A DNA stretch of 36,237 bases from Plectonema cf. radiosum LEGE 06105 (GCF_015207665.1 NZ_JADEWL010000065.1:1-36237), one strand, 5' to 3'; positions 16,262 to 25,514 are shown, counted from the first letter of the stretch. Numbers and translations are program-made. The notes: a model not told the origin generated them from the sequence alone.

Positions 16262-18571
16262 ATGAATAATTTAGATGCTTCTCATTATGCTTTGCAAGTT
16301 GTTCGAGAAGGGGTTTGTATTTTAGCGAAATGGGCTAATGTAGAACTCACGAACAAATGTCCCTCTTTTACGGAAACGGAAGCTGTTAAACGAGCGAAAT
16401 ATCTATTGTCTTGGGATAGTAACTGTAAAATCAAGTCTTTAAAATCGCTGTTTGATTCAGTGAAATTGTCACTGGGTCAAGATAAGATACATTATTGGCA
16501 TCCACAAGTGATTGCAGATAAATCTCCTTGCATTCCTTATCCGCAAGATAACGAACCTGTAGAGAATGACTTTAAGGGATTAAAGCAAGAAATAAAGAAA
16601 ACTATAAATTCTCTTGATGAAAAAGATTGGGAAAACCTTTCTTTATTAACTTTAATTTTGGAGAAATACGGTTCTTTTATTAGCTTTGGAGAATCGGATA
16701 TTGGATTTATAGATATAGTTAGAAGCACGGCTGCGATCGCGGCGATTTTAGCAAGCAATCCAGAGAGTGAAAATCTAACTTTAATTGCTGGAGATTTATC
16801 GGGTATTCAAAAGTTTATTTATACAATTTCTGCTGATGGTGCATTGAAGTCTTTGCGAGCAAGAAGTTTTTATTTAGAATTAGTCATAGAGGAAGTTGTA
16901 CAGCAAATTTTAGTAAGTTTAAAATTGCCGCGTACAAATGTGATTTATGCAGGTGGTGGTAATTTATATATATTAGCTCCGGGAGAAGAATCAGTTACAA
17001 AATTAGTTCAGGATGTCCGTCAGCAATTCAATCAATGGCTATTAAAGGAATTCCAAGGTAAACTTTTTCTGGCACTTGATTGTTTGCAATTCCCCATTAA
17101 AGATATTAAAACTCAAGAATTCTCTAAACATTGGTCAAAAATTACAAGTAAAGAATTAGCAACACAAAAATCTCGTAAATTTGCTGAGAATATAAGCAAA
17201 TTTATCCAAGTAGATGACAGTCATGAACCCTGTAAAGTATGTCATCGTGATGATGTCAAACCGGGATATTTAAAACCTCTAAACAACAACGAGTCAGATT
17301 CACCACTTGCTTGTGATACCTGTCGAAGAATGTTTGACTTAGGAGGAAAGTTATTAAGAGTTGAAGTTATAATTAGGTCGCAAAATGAAAAGCTGGGTGA
17401 AAGCTCGAAGTTAGATACATTAAAATTTTCACTTCCCAAGATTAATGGACAGGAAGCTAAAACTATTTATTACCATTTATTTAATAATTGGAAGCAAATC
17501 GTTCCAGAAAATGACACAGCTTTACTAGTAAATGATTGGAATATAGAACATTATCAATTTTCCCATTATCAACAACCCGTACCTTTGTTATTAGGTAACT
17601 ACGGTAAAGAAACACAAAAGCCAGAAGCAGCAAACGAAGCTAGCTTTATGCGTGCAGGAGAAATGGCAGAACTTGCGATTGGAATCAAGCGAGTTGGCTA
17701 TCTACGGATGGATGTGGATAGATTAGGACAAATTTTTGCTAGAGGTTTAGGAGAAAAGCAAAATTTACCGAGATTGGCTGGTTTATCCAGACAGATGAGC
17801 TATTTTTTCAAAGTTTATCTAAATAGTTTAGCCATGAATCGTGGTGAGAATATTCCTGATAATATCCGCAGTTTAACTAAACAGCAAATTTCAGATAATC
17901 CAGGTAGAAATATTATGTTTATTTATGCAGGAGGTGATGATTTATTTATTAGTGGTGCGTGGAATGAAGTTGTGGATTTTTCCTTTGATATTTATCAATC
18001 TTTTCGCGCTTATACTGGATACAATCCAGATGTTACTATATCGGGGGGTATTAGTATTGATGAGGTGAAATTCCCACTTTATCAATCTGCTAAATCATCA
18101 GGGAAAGCTGAAGATGCAGCAAAAGATAATGGTAGGGATAGTTTAGGTTTATTTGGTCAAGTATTTAAATGGAATGAATGGTTAGGAGGAGAGGAGATAC
18201 ATCTCGGTGATGCTGAAATTAGCAAATATTTGCAATCGGAAAAAAAACCCGAACTTTTAGGAGTATTGCCATTTGTAGAAAGATTAAATAATCAAAATAT
18301 TGATGTGAATTTTTCGCGGAATTTTGTGCGTAATTTATTGATTACAGCCGAAATTCAAGAAAAAGCCTTGGAAAAATTTAGAGATAATAAAAAATCTGCG
18401 GAGGCTTTAGGAACTCGTTACTATTTACATTTACCAAAAATCGCTTATACCTTAGCGAGATTACCAGAAGGTGTACTGGAAGATGAGGATTTTCGTAAAT
18501 CCTTGAAAAGTCCATATAATGCACTTTATTTTCGTGCGATCGCAACTTGGATTGAATTATTAAATCGCTAG
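16262..18571 (+). CDS. cas10: Cas10/Csm1, type III-A signature protein (HD residues lost)
   Basis: The 769-residue large subunit contains DLSGIQKFIYTISADGALKSLRARSFYLE (first palm region, near 180), a zinc motif CKVC...CDTC near residues 324-360, DVDRLGQIFARGL in the second palm domain, and the cyclase motif GGDD at 557-560. The GGDD domain makes cyclic oligoadenylates from ATP on target RNA binding. The N-terminal region aligns by its later part (ILEKYGSFISF, RSTAAIAA) with the Csm1 HD domain. However, where HD-containing Cas10 proteins have LLHDIGK it reads VVREGVCILAKWANVE, with no HD pair, so single-stranded DNA cleavage is unlikely. csm2 follows after 6 bases. Confidence 0.95.
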   Translation: MNNLDASHYALQVVREGVCILAKWANVELTNKCPSFTETEAVKRAKYLLSWDSNCKIKSLKSLFDSVKLSLGQDKIHYWHPQVIADKSPCIPYPQDNEPVENDFKGLKQEIKKTINSLDEKDWENLSLLTLILEKYGSFISFGESDIGFIDIVRSTAAIAAILASNPESENLTLIAGDLSGIQKFIYTISADGALKSLRARSFYLELVIEEVVQQILVSLKLPRTNVIYAGGGNLYILAPGEESVTKLVQDVRQQFNQWLLKEFQGKLFLALDCLQFPIKDIKTQEFSKHWSKITSKELATQKSRKFAENISKFIQVDDSHEPCKVCHRDDVKPGYLKPLNNNESDSPLACDTCRRMFDLGGKLLRVEVIIRSQNEKLGESSKLDTLKFSLPKINGQEAKTIYYHLFNNWKQIVPENDTALLVNDWNIEHYQFSHYQQPVPLLLGNYGKETQKPEAANEASFMRAGEMAELAIGIKRVGYLRMDVDRLGQIFARGLGEKQNLPRLAGLSRQMSYFFKVYLNSLAMNRGENIPDNIRSLTKQQISDNPGRNIMFIYAGGDDLFISGAWNEVVDFSFDIYQSFRAYTGYNPDVTISGGISIDEVKFPLYQSAKSSGKAEDAAKDNGRDSLGLFGQVFKWNEWLGGEEIHLGDAEISKYLQSEKKPELLGVLPFVERLNNQNIDVNFSRNFVRNLLITAEIQEKALEKFRDNKKSAEALGTRYYLHLPKIAYTLARLPEGVLEDEDFRKSLKSPYNALYFRAIATWIELLNR

Positions 18572-18577
18572 GAATTT

Positions 18578-19033
18578 ATGGCAGAATCAATTAAACCAAA
18601 ATTACCTTCTCACACTGTGAATACCAGACAATCAAATATGAGTATTGTGGAAGATATCATTAAAACTATTGATGACTTAAAGGATGGATTAAAAACCTAT
18701 CCAATTCGTGAGTTAGTCAAACAAGCAGAACAATTTGGTCCCTATCTTAAACAACAAAAATTGGAAACAAATCAAGTTCGTAAATTTTTAGATGCAGTGA
18801 ATCGCTTGAAAGCTGATTTAGGGGAAACGGGAGATTTTACCAAAATTGAAACGGAAATAGTTTTATTAAAGCCTAAATTAGCCTACGCTGCTGCAAGACA
18901 AAGAGCTGCAAAACCCTTGGGTGACGTGATGTCAGTAGCGATTGATAAAGTTCACAGCAAAGAGGATTTTGAACGATTAGTGCAATTACTCGAATCAATT
19001 ATTGCTTATCACAAAGCTGAAGGTGGAAGATAA
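18578..19033 (+). CDS. csm2: Csm2 (Cas11) small subunit
   Basis: This 151-residue, helical, charged protein shows QVRKFLDAVNRLK and LLKPKLAYAAARQ, typical of Csm2 (TIGR01870 type). Csm2 copies line the Csm complex and contact target RNA. The ATG at 18578 has AGGA upstream; an internal ATG at residue 21 (MSIVED) could be the native start, since the first 20 residues are not conserved-looking. csm3 begins 3 bases after its stop. Confidence 0.9.
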   Translation: MAESIKPKLPSHTVNTRQSNMSIVEDIIKTIDDLKDGLKTYPIRELVKQAEQFGPYLKQQKLETNQVRKFLDAVNRLKADLGETGDFTKIETEIVLLKPKLAYAAARQRAAKPLGDVMSVAIDKVHSKEDFERLVQLLESIIAYHKAEGGR

Positions 19034-19035
19034 AT

Positions 19036-20013
19036 ATGTCAGTATCATACGAACAAAAACCCCTACTTGGTAAATTAACCCTCACCAGTCAACTTTCTGC
19101 GGAAACGGGATTACATATTGGTGGTGGTGGCGAAAATTTAGATATTGGTGGATTGGATAAACCAGTAATTCGCGATCCATTAACAAAATATCCTTATTTA
19201 CCAGGTTCTTCGATTAAAGGTAAACTACGTTCAATTCTAGAAAGGCTATTAAAAAAACCTTTGAATCGCACTGGAGGAAGTGGAACTTGGCGTTATGAAA
19301 GTGATGATTTAGCCGATGGTTTTACTAAGGTAGAATCAGGTAGATTTATTGCTTATGAAGGTGCTAGCACTTGTCCAATTAGTCGCGTTTTTGGATCTAC
19401 AGGTGGCTCTAAATTTTGGATGCCAATTGAAACTGCAAGGGAAGAAGGATTATACGAAGAGAATAAAAAGAATCCAACTAATGCAATTCAAAATAAAAAT
19501 TGCATTCAAATTAATCGTGGACGAAATGCACCCGCTCGTTTAATTATTCGTGATTGTCATTTACTCCCAGAATCAGTCGAAAAACTGAAACAAGTTGATA
19601 CTGGTTTATACATGACTGAATGGAAATTTGAAAATGGTATTGATAGAGTCACAGCAGCTGCAAATCCCAGACAATTAGAACGGGTTCCGGCTGGTTCTAA
19701 ATTCCAATTTGAGTTGGTTTACACCGTAGAAGATAGACACCAAGCTATTGAAGATTTACAAAATATTGCCATCGCTCTTGCAATTTTAGAAGATGATGCA
19801 CTGGGGGGACATGGTTCACGGGGTTACGGAAAAGTCAAATTTCAGAACTTTGATATTTCCTATCGTAGTTTAGAACAATATCGTCAAATTGTGAGTAGCG
19901 CTCCTGGAACATCAAGCTTACAACTATTGGAAACAATTAGTGATACCCAAACACTTTTAGCTAACTTTTCCAGCTTACGCGATTATGTCAATCGGTTATT
20001 ACCAGGAAATTAA
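19036..20013 (+). CDS. csm3: Csm3 (Cas7) backbone ribonuclease
   Basis: The protein has 325 residues with RAMP signatures: GLHIGGGGENLDIGGLDKPVIRDP near the N-terminus, LPGSSIKGKLRS, the DRVTAAANPRQLERVPAG segment, and the C-terminal glycine-rich GGHGSRGYGKVKF. Asp41 in IGGLDKPVIRD lines up with the catalytic Asp33 of the Streptococcus Csm3, so target RNA cutting every 6 bases is expected. It is longer than streptococcal Csm3 (about 220 residues) because of an extra segment around residues 75-170. csm4 starts one base after its stop. Confidence 0.95.
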   Translation: MSVSYEQKPLLGKLTLTSQLSAETGLHIGGGGENLDIGGLDKPVIRDPLTKYPYLPGSSIKGKLRSILERLLKKPLNRTGGSGTWRYESDDLADGFTKVESGRFIAYEGASTCPISRVFGSTGGSKFWMPIETAREEGLYEENKKNPTNAIQNKNCIQINRGRNAPARLIIRDCHLLPESVEKLKQVDTGLYMTEWKFENGIDRVTAAANPRQLERVPAGSKFQFELVYTVEDRHQAIEDLQNIAIALAILEDDALGGHGSRGYGKVKFQNFDISYRSLEQYRQIVSSAPGTSSLQLLETISDTQTLLANFSSLRDYVNRLLPGN

Positions 20014-20014
20014 T

Positions 20015-21076
20015 ATGAGTGTTTGGAAACTAATCAAACTTAATTTTGATCGCAGTGCCGCACATTTTGGTGAACTGGGAATTGGAATGGAAGAAACTAG
20101 CGATCGCGTTCGTTCGGATGCTTTATTTAGTGCGTGGGTGAGTATCTATGCGCGGTTGTTTGGTAAAGCTGCAATTGAGGAATTGTTAGGGATGTTTCCT
20201 TCTCCAGAAAATCCCGAATCAACTCCACCTTTTCGCATAAGTTCCACATTTATCTATAGAGAGGTTGGGGAGGAAACCATATATTATCTTCCTCGTCCCC
20301 TGAAATTTCCCGTCAATTATCCAAAGGAGGATTTAGATTTTTTTAAATCCTATAAAAAGCTTACTTATTTACCGTTGAAAATATGGCAAAGATGGTATCA
20401 GGGAGCGGGATTTAATTCTAGCGATCACGATGAGTTAACTACCTATAGTAAGTTGGGAGAATCAAAGGGGGAATTATCTCAAGCTGGAGCATTTGATTAT
20501 GGTAAAGCCTGCAAAATCGATAAAGTTCCCAAAGTTGCCATCGATAGAGTAACGAGAGCAACTAACTTTTATCATACAGGTTTTGTCCAATTTCAATGGG
20601 AACCAAGTAAAAATCTCGCAGGTTTATATTTTCTCTTAGAATTATCAGAAAGCGGAGAGAAATTAGCAGACAAATTGCAAGCAGCTTTACACTTATTAGG
20701 AGAAGAAGGATTGGGGGGAGAACGTTCTAGCGGTGCAGGAAAATTTCAAGTTACATGGTTAGATTTAACAGATAATTGGCAAAAAATAGTTGATTTTACA
20801 CAGGGAAATCAGCACACACTCTTGAGTTTATTTTGGGATACAAACGTAACTAGTGATTTTTTAAAAAACGCTAGTTACGAAATTCAAGAAAGAGGTGGTT
20901 GGATAGCAGAATCCCAACTGCGACGCAAAAAGGTACGAATGTTTGTCGAAGGTTCGGTGTTTCCAATTCAACCCCAGGGAAAACTAGTGGATGTCACACC
21001 GGAATTATTCTACAGACACCGAATTTATCGCAGTGGTATTAGTTTAAGTTTACCAATTAAAATACCACAAGTTTAA
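20015..21076 (+). CDS. csm4: Csm4 (Cas5) crRNA 5'-end subunit
   Basis: I chose the ATG at 20015, directly after the csm3 stop, over the in-frame ATG at 19985 inside csm3, because the protein then begins MSVWKLIKLNFDRSAAHFGE, the common Csm4 start. The 353 residues include GEEGLGGERSSGAGKFQV, the RAMP glycine-rich loop, and a second RAMP-like half. Csm4 holds the 5' handle of the crRNA and binds Cas10. It is separated from csm5 by a 68-base gap with two hairpins, the only noticeable break within the csm genes. Confidence 0.92.
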   Translation: MSVWKLIKLNFDRSAAHFGELGIGMEETSDRVRSDALFSAWVSIYARLFGKAAIEELLGMFPSPENPESTPPFRISSTFIYREVGEETIYYLPRPLKFPVNYPKEDLDFFKSYKKLTYLPLKIWQRWYQGAGFNSSDHDELTTYSKLGESKGELSQAGAFDYGKACKIDKVPKVAIDRVTRATNFYHTGFVQFQWEPSKNLAGLYFLLELSESGEKLADKLQAALHLLGEEGLGGERSSGAGKFQVTWLDLTDNWQKIVDFTQGNQHTLLSLFWDTNVTSDFLKNASYEIQERGGWIAESQLRRKKVRMFVEGSVFPIQPQGKLVDVTPELFYRHRIYRSGISLSLPIKIPQV

Positions 21077-21083
21077 AGTATTT

Positions 21084-21130
21084 AGTCTGCGAAGGCAGAC
21101 TTTGTTTGTGTAGCCGCGACTTATAGTCGC
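21084..21130. repeat. Two small hairpins between csm4 and csm5
   Basis: AGTCTGC-GAAG-GCAGACT (21084-21101) and GCGAC-TTATA-GTCGC (21116-21130) follow each other. This pair is a dispersed cyanobacterial repeat; here it could attenuate or protect the polycistronic message. Confidence 0.75.
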
Positions 21131-21144
21131 CAGGTAATTTTAAA

Positions 21145-22422
21145 ATGATATCAACTTCTCTCAATAAACCTCAAGTTTACGAATCAAAAAAGATACAGCT
21201 AACCAGTCCTATTTTACACATAGGTTCCGCAGTATCAAAACTAAACCCCTTTGAATACGTGCAAACATCGAGAAAAGTCTACCTTCCTAACCAAGAAGCA
21301 CTAGCTAAAGCACTGCATAAACAAGGTGGTAGCTATCTGAATGACTATATCCAAGCAATTAATAATCGGGATAACCTAGAAAACCTCCTTGAAGATGCTT
21401 TTGGTGAGCAATGGTGGAATACAAAAGGTGAAAATGGAGAATTAATTTTTCCCAAACAAGCTATTAGTCAAAAACTCACAGAAGAACGAATCACAGATTT
21501 ACGTCCGATGATTCGCAATGGGATGGGACAATTATACATACCCGGTTCTTCCATCAAAGGAGCAATTAGAACAGCCATTGCCTATTACTTATTAAAACAT
21601 CGCGATCGCTTTCATATACCCGAACAGTCTAAAGTCAGCGAAATTGAAAAAAGATTACGTAATCGGTTGGTTGAATTAGGAAATAAACACAAACAAAAAT
21701 TTGCTGATGATGACCTGTTTATGGAGACTTTATTCTCAGATTATCAACTTATATATCAAGGCAAAAAGTACAATGGAAGCAGTCAAAATACAGATTTTCT
21801 CAGAGCCTTAAGCGTCAGCGATTGTGAACCATTAATAGAGAGAAAACTTACCAATAAACAAGGAAAAACAATTCCTATCAATATGTCAGTTATTGCTGAG
21901 ATAATAGTCTCAAGTCGCTTCCCCGATTATCTAGCAAAATATAGAGCATCCCTCTACGTTGAAATGGTACGCAATGTCCAAACAACATTTACTTTGACAC
22001 TCGATACAGAAATGCTTTCCTGGTTTAAACACAAACAAGATATGCAAATACCATTTACAAATTTAAAAGAATTATTAAACATTTGTCAGGAATTTACCCA
22101 AGAACAATGGGATTACGAACACGATTATTGGAACGATATCAAAAATAATTCCCGCGCAGCAGGGAAAAATTTAGATTTTAGTTATATCCGTCAATTTTAT
22201 GAACCCGAAACAAGTCCATTTTCCATGCGATTGGGTTGGGGAAGCGGAATGACGGGAACAACCGTAGGTTTATTATTTGATGACCAATTGCGAGCAGATA
22301 TTCGCGATACCTGTGGATTAAAAGCACCTGGTTTTGAAGCTGCAAAATCTCGAAGAACGGTGATGAATCCGAATGGAGAAATCAAATTTGTACCGGGATG
22401 GGTAAAATTCAAAGTTTTATAA
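21145..22422 (+). CDS. csm5: Csm5 (Cas7-like) end-cap subunit
   Basis: The 425-residue RAMP protein begins with a beta strand and LTSPILHIGSAVSKLNPFEYV. It carries GQLYIPGSSIKGAIRTAIAYYLL near residue 130 and SPFSMRLGWGSGMTGTTVGLLF near the C-terminus, which is the Csm5 arrangement. It caps the 3' end of the crRNA in the Csm complex and is needed for crRNA maturation. Complete length. cas6 begins 3 bases after its stop. Confidence 0.93.
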   Translation: MISTSLNKPQVYESKKIQLTSPILHIGSAVSKLNPFEYVQTSRKVYLPNQEALAKALHKQGGSYLNDYIQAINNRDNLENLLEDAFGEQWWNTKGENGELIFPKQAISQKLTEERITDLRPMIRNGMGQLYIPGSSIKGAIRTAIAYYLLKHRDRFHIPEQSKVSEIEKRLRNRLVELGNKHKQKFADDDLFMETLFSDYQLIYQGKKYNGSSQNTDFLRALSVSDCEPLIERKLTNKQGKTIPINMSVIAEIIVSSRFPDYLAKYRASLYVEMVRNVQTTFTLTLDTEMLSWFKHKQDMQIPFTNLKELLNICQEFTQEQWDYEHDYWNDIKNNSRAAGKNLDFSYIRQFYEPETSPFSMRLGWGSGMTGTTVGLLFDDQLRADIRDTCGLKAPGFEAAKSRRTVMNPNGEIKFVPGWVKFKVL

Positions 22423-22424
22423 TC

Positions 22425-23198
22425 ATGCTCATAAATTCAACTTGGACACTCACCGTATCCGAACCAACCATATTACCCCGTTCCTGCAACCTGGAACTCG
22501 TAAAAATCTTGCATAATCGCATTGGATTAGAAATCGGTAGCGAACAAATTCCTTCCACATCATTTTCGGGAATATGTGGCTCTTTTTTAAGACAACAAGA
22601 CTTTATTACTTTACAACCGGAAGATTTTTATCAAATATCTCTATCCGGATTAAAAGAAGATATTAGTAAAGCTATCCTGGAACTAAATCTTAATGATTCC
22701 CTGGAGTTTCTTGGTGCTAAATTAAATATGATTAACCGTGAAGACAAAATTACCAGCTATGAGGAAATATATACCAAATTAGTCGCCAATGAACCGGAAT
22801 CAATTCGTAAATTTAATTTGCAATTTACCACCCCCACAGCTTTCGCACAATATGGTAGTACCCTACCTTTGCCGTTACCATCTTTAATGATTCGTAGTTG
22901 GTTGGAACGGTGGAATAATTTTGCTCCTGTTTATTTAGGAGGTGATGAGTTAATCAGTTATTTTAATCATGCTTTAATCCTCAAACAGCATCGCATTCAA
23001 ACCCGTAGGATTCAAATGTATAAAGGTTATGTGAATGGATTTACCGGAGAGGTGACACTACAAATCTTAAATCGTGCGGATGCGTTGTTGGCAAATGTAG
23101 CTGATTTGTTGGTGCAATATGCTGAGTTCGCGGGAACTGGGATAAAGACGCGGTTAGGAATGGGACAGACAATTGTAAAACAAGAACTCAGACAATAG
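22425..23198 (+). CDS. cas6: Cas6 pre-crRNA endoribonuclease
   Basis: I took the ATG at 22425 after the csm5 stop; the in-frame ATG at 22398 overlaps csm5. The 257-residue protein has the C-terminal RAMP glycine-rich loop GTGIKTRLGMGQT and the QMYKGYVNGFTGEVTLQI segment of the Cas6 (PF10040-type) group. It cuts the CRISPR transcript in each repeat. The catalytic residues are not certain from sequence. Since no array or adaptation gene is nearby, it must act on arrays elsewhere in the genome. Confidence 0.9.
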   Translation: MLINSTWTLTVSEPTILPRSCNLELVKILHNRIGLEIGSEQIPSTSFSGICGSFLRQQDFITLQPEDFYQISLSGLKEDISKAILELNLNDSLEFLGAKLNMINREDKITSYEEIYTKLVANEPESIRKFNLQFTTPTAFAQYGSTLPLPLPSLMIRSWLERWNNFAPVYLGGDELISYFNHALILKQHRIQTRRIQMYKGYVNGFTGEVTLQILNRADALLANVADLLVQYAEFAGTGIKTRLGMGQTIVKQELRQ

Positions 23199-23208
23199 GA
23201 ATTTTATT

Positions 23209-24444
23209 ATGCGAACTATTATTACCTTTCTCAACAATAGAGGATTGATGCCAGGTTCATTTTATACTTGGCAAGGAAAAGAATATGAGGGTGGAGTTTT
23301 TAGTTTAGCCTTACGTCAATTTGTTGAGCATGATCGAATGCTTGTTTGTAATACCCCAGAAGCTCAAGAGAAAACTTGGCCTGAATTATTAAAATTGAAT
23401 GATAATCGCATTGAACCAGTTTTAATTCCCAAGGGTGAAACAACAGCCGAAATGTGGGAAATGTTTAATACAATTACAGAACGAGTAAATGATGGAGAAA
23501 CAGTCATATTTGATATTACTCATGGTTTGCGATCGCTACCATTTTTAGTATTTTTATTTGCAGCTTATCTTAAGTCAGCTAAACAAGTACAAATCGAAGC
23601 TATTTATTATGGTGCATTTGAATTAGGAAAACCTGCACCAGTTATTGATTTATCCGAATTTATAAGTATTATTGATTGGCTCACAGCAACTAATCAATTT
23701 GTAAAAACAGGTAATGGAGAAGCACTGGCTCATTTACTCAGAAAGGGTATACCATCTAGTATAGAGTTGCGTGATAATATTGATGCGCGAGAACTAAGAA
23801 ATCATCTTGATTCTGCATCTAAAGCTATTGAAGCTATTTCTTCCGCATTACGTCTGACCAGACCAACAGAGACAATGGAGCAGGCAACAAAGCTAGAAGA
23901 AGCCTTAAAAAAAGCTGAACCTAGTATTAATAAAAAAGCACAACCATTTAGTATTCTAACAGAACAAGTAGTTGAAGAATATGGGCAATTTGCACTTGAA
24001 AAACCTAGAGGTAATTCACAATTAGTCAAAAATTTAGGGCTACAGTTAAAGATGATTGAATGGTATCGAGATAGACAACAAATTGTACAGGCTGTAACTT
24101 TAACACGCGAATGGATTGTTTCTGTTTTAGCGCTTAATTTTGAAGAAGAAATGTTTGATAATAAAAATGGGCGTTCTGAAGTTGAAAAAGCTTTAAATAA
24201 CGGAGGTAAAATTCAAGCAAAAAAAGAAATAAATGAACCAAGTCGTTGTGATGAAAAGCTCAAAGAAATACCGAATAAGGAAGAGTTAATCAACTACTGG
24301 CAACAAATTACAGGATTAAGAAATGATATTGCCCATGTTGGCATGAATCCTCAACCAAAACAAGCTAAACAGCTAAAAGAGAGCTTTGAACGGATATATC
24401 CATTTCTCTCGCAGTTTGCGGAATCGCTGTTATCGACCAAATAA
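23209..24444 (+). CDS. csx1: CARF-HEPN ribonuclease, Csx1/Csx2 (TIGR02221) type
   Basis: The 411-residue protein has an N-terminal CARF domain: a ligand-loop motif VIFDITHGLRSLPF with D102, T104 and G106, and EAIYYGAFE after it. The C-terminal HEPN domain has the catalytic R-X4-H motif RNDIAH at residues 371-376. Proteins of this type are RNases activated by cyclic oligoadenylate (cA4 in studied Csx1 members) made by Cas10, giving non-specific RNA cleavage during infection. It follows cas6 by 10 bases. Its presence fits the intact GGDD of Cas10 and the two Csx3 ring nucleases. Confidence 0.92.
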   Translation: MRTIITFLNNRGLMPGSFYTWQGKEYEGGVFSLALRQFVEHDRMLVCNTPEAQEKTWPELLKLNDNRIEPVLIPKGETTAEMWEMFNTITERVNDGETVIFDITHGLRSLPFLVFLFAAYLKSAKQVQIEAIYYGAFELGKPAPVIDLSEFISIIDWLTATNQFVKTGNGEALAHLLRKGIPSSIELRDNIDARELRNHLDSASKAIEAISSALRLTRPTETMEQATKLEEALKKAEPSINKKAQPFSILTEQVVEEYGQFALEKPRGNSQLVKNLGLQLKMIEWYRDRQQIVQAVTLTREWIVSVLALNFEEEMFDNKNGRSEVEKALNNGGKIQAKKEINEPSRCDEKLKEIPNKEELINYWQQITGLRNDIAHVGMNPQPKQAKQLKESFERIYPFLSQFAESLLSTK

Positions 24445-24464
24445 TTAAAATAAGTCTATTTTGA

Positions 24465-24530
24465 GAGAATAACGCACAAGGACAATTATTAATACCTGCT
24501 TCCCAACTTAAAGGAAGATTTGCTAAATGA
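24465..24530 (+). pseudogene. Fragment of a RAMP (Cas7-like) gene
   Basis: After a stop at 24462-24464 a short frame reads GQLLIPASQLKGRFAK and ends at the TGA that overlaps the ATG of the next gene. IPASxLKGR is the signature found near the N-terminal half of RAMP proteins (compare LPGSSIKGKLR in csm3 and IPGSSFKGALR in csx7). No start codon or further RAMP sequence surrounds it. I read it as the remnant of a deleted RAMP gene; its small size leaves room for chance. Confidence 0.45.
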
Positions 24531-24937
24531 GTGAACCTTTACTACAACAAAAACAACTACAAGTTCAAAAAGGAATTCGTCAAGCGGAAGATGATTTAGT
24601 CATCTGGATTCAGAATGCTTTAGATCAAACCAATTATGGAGACTTAGAAGAATCGCAATTTCGCAACCTAGTCCGAGTTGCTGATACAACAGAAAGCGCA
24701 GAAGTTATCAAAAATTTTATCCGTTATCAAGTTGGAAGGGATAAAAAATGGGGGAAAGGAAACGGTTCTTTAGCAGAAAGAATAGTCCAAGATATTGATG
24801 GGAATTTAAAGAAAAATGCTCAGGCGATCGCAGAGTGTTGTCAAACAGATTTTAAGCCGATTTGGTTAGAGTTAATTCGTCGATATTTAGGTTATGGTTC
24901 GCGGTATTTGAAGTATAAACGGGATGGTGTAGGATAG
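24527..24937 (+). CDS. Small helical protein of the type III locus, unknown
   Basis: This 136-residue, charged and apparently all-helical protein has a recognisable block FRNLVRVADTTESAEVIKNF followed by IRYQVGRDKKWGKG. I do not recognise a named family. Size, helical make-up and location suggest a small-subunit (Cas11-like) protein of a second type III complex, but this is inference. The ATG overlaps the stop of the RAMP remnant (ATGA), as expected if it was once coupled to a RAMP gene, and AAGGAAG lies 10-16 bases upstream as ribosome site. Confidence 0.65.
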   Translation: MSEPLLQQKQLQVQKGIRQAEDDLVIWIQNALDQTNYGDLEESQFRNLVRVADTTESAEVIKNFIRYQVGRDKKWGKGNGSLAERIVQDIDGNLKKNAQAIAECCQTDFKPIWLELIRRYLGYGSRYLKYKRDGVG

Positions 24938-25007
24938 GATAAAAATATGACCGAAAGGATTGAAAAAGCCTGGATAATAGTTGTTATTTAGAATGAGAAA
25001 TTAATTA

Positions 25008-25514
25008 ATGATAAATACACTTATCTGTACAGTTGGTACAAGTCTTTTTGCTAACTTTAAATATAGTCAAGAAGAAGAGTTAAAGCAAGCTTTTACAGAG
25101 AAAAACTGGCAAAAACTTACTTTATTACTTTTAGATAAACCGAACACAGAGCGTATCTGTGGAGCAGAAATTAATTCCATTGCCAGAATATATGAAAAAG
25201 GGTTTTTATCATCTTTGGAGAAGTTAGTATTTGGAAAAAAAGAAATAAATCTTAGGGATGACCACGGCAAAGATAAATTGCAAAATTTTGCCGAAAAAAT
25301 TTGTAATTCTCCTTATGTAAAAAAGGTCGTCAATTCTTTACCATTTAACCCTAAAGCAACTAATCAAATTCGTCGTACTAAAGCAAACGGAATTGTCGAG
25401 TTTGTTTTAACTTGGACAGATGCAGGTTTAAGATTATGTATTGAAACAACGGGTAGAAATCTAGCTGAAACAAATACGATTGCTTTGCATTTACAAGAAA
25501 ACTACTCAAAATAA
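25008..25514 (+). CDS. Truncated CARF protein with unrelated C-terminus
   Basis: Residues 1-72 start as a CARF domain: LICTVGTSLF (the first nucleotide-binding loop) and CGAEINSIARIYEKGF. The rest of the fold, including an SDTxxG-type strand and the second ligand loop, is missing. After about residue 74 the sequence changes to another module (FNPKATNQIRRTKANG, LTWTDAGLRLCIETTGRNL) that I do not recognise. It could be a deletion fusion of two CRISPR accessory genes or a compact CARF variant. An HEPN or nuclease motif is not seen. The 168 residues are complete between clear start and stop. Confidence 0.6.
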   Translation: MINTLICTVGTSLFANFKYSQEEELKQAFTEKNWQKLTLLLLDKPNTERICGAEINSIARIYEKGFLSSLEKLVFGKKEINLRDDHGKDKLQNFAEKICNSPYVKKVVNSLPFNPKATNQIRRTKANGIVEFVLTWTDAGLRLCIETTGRNLAETNTIALHLQENYSK

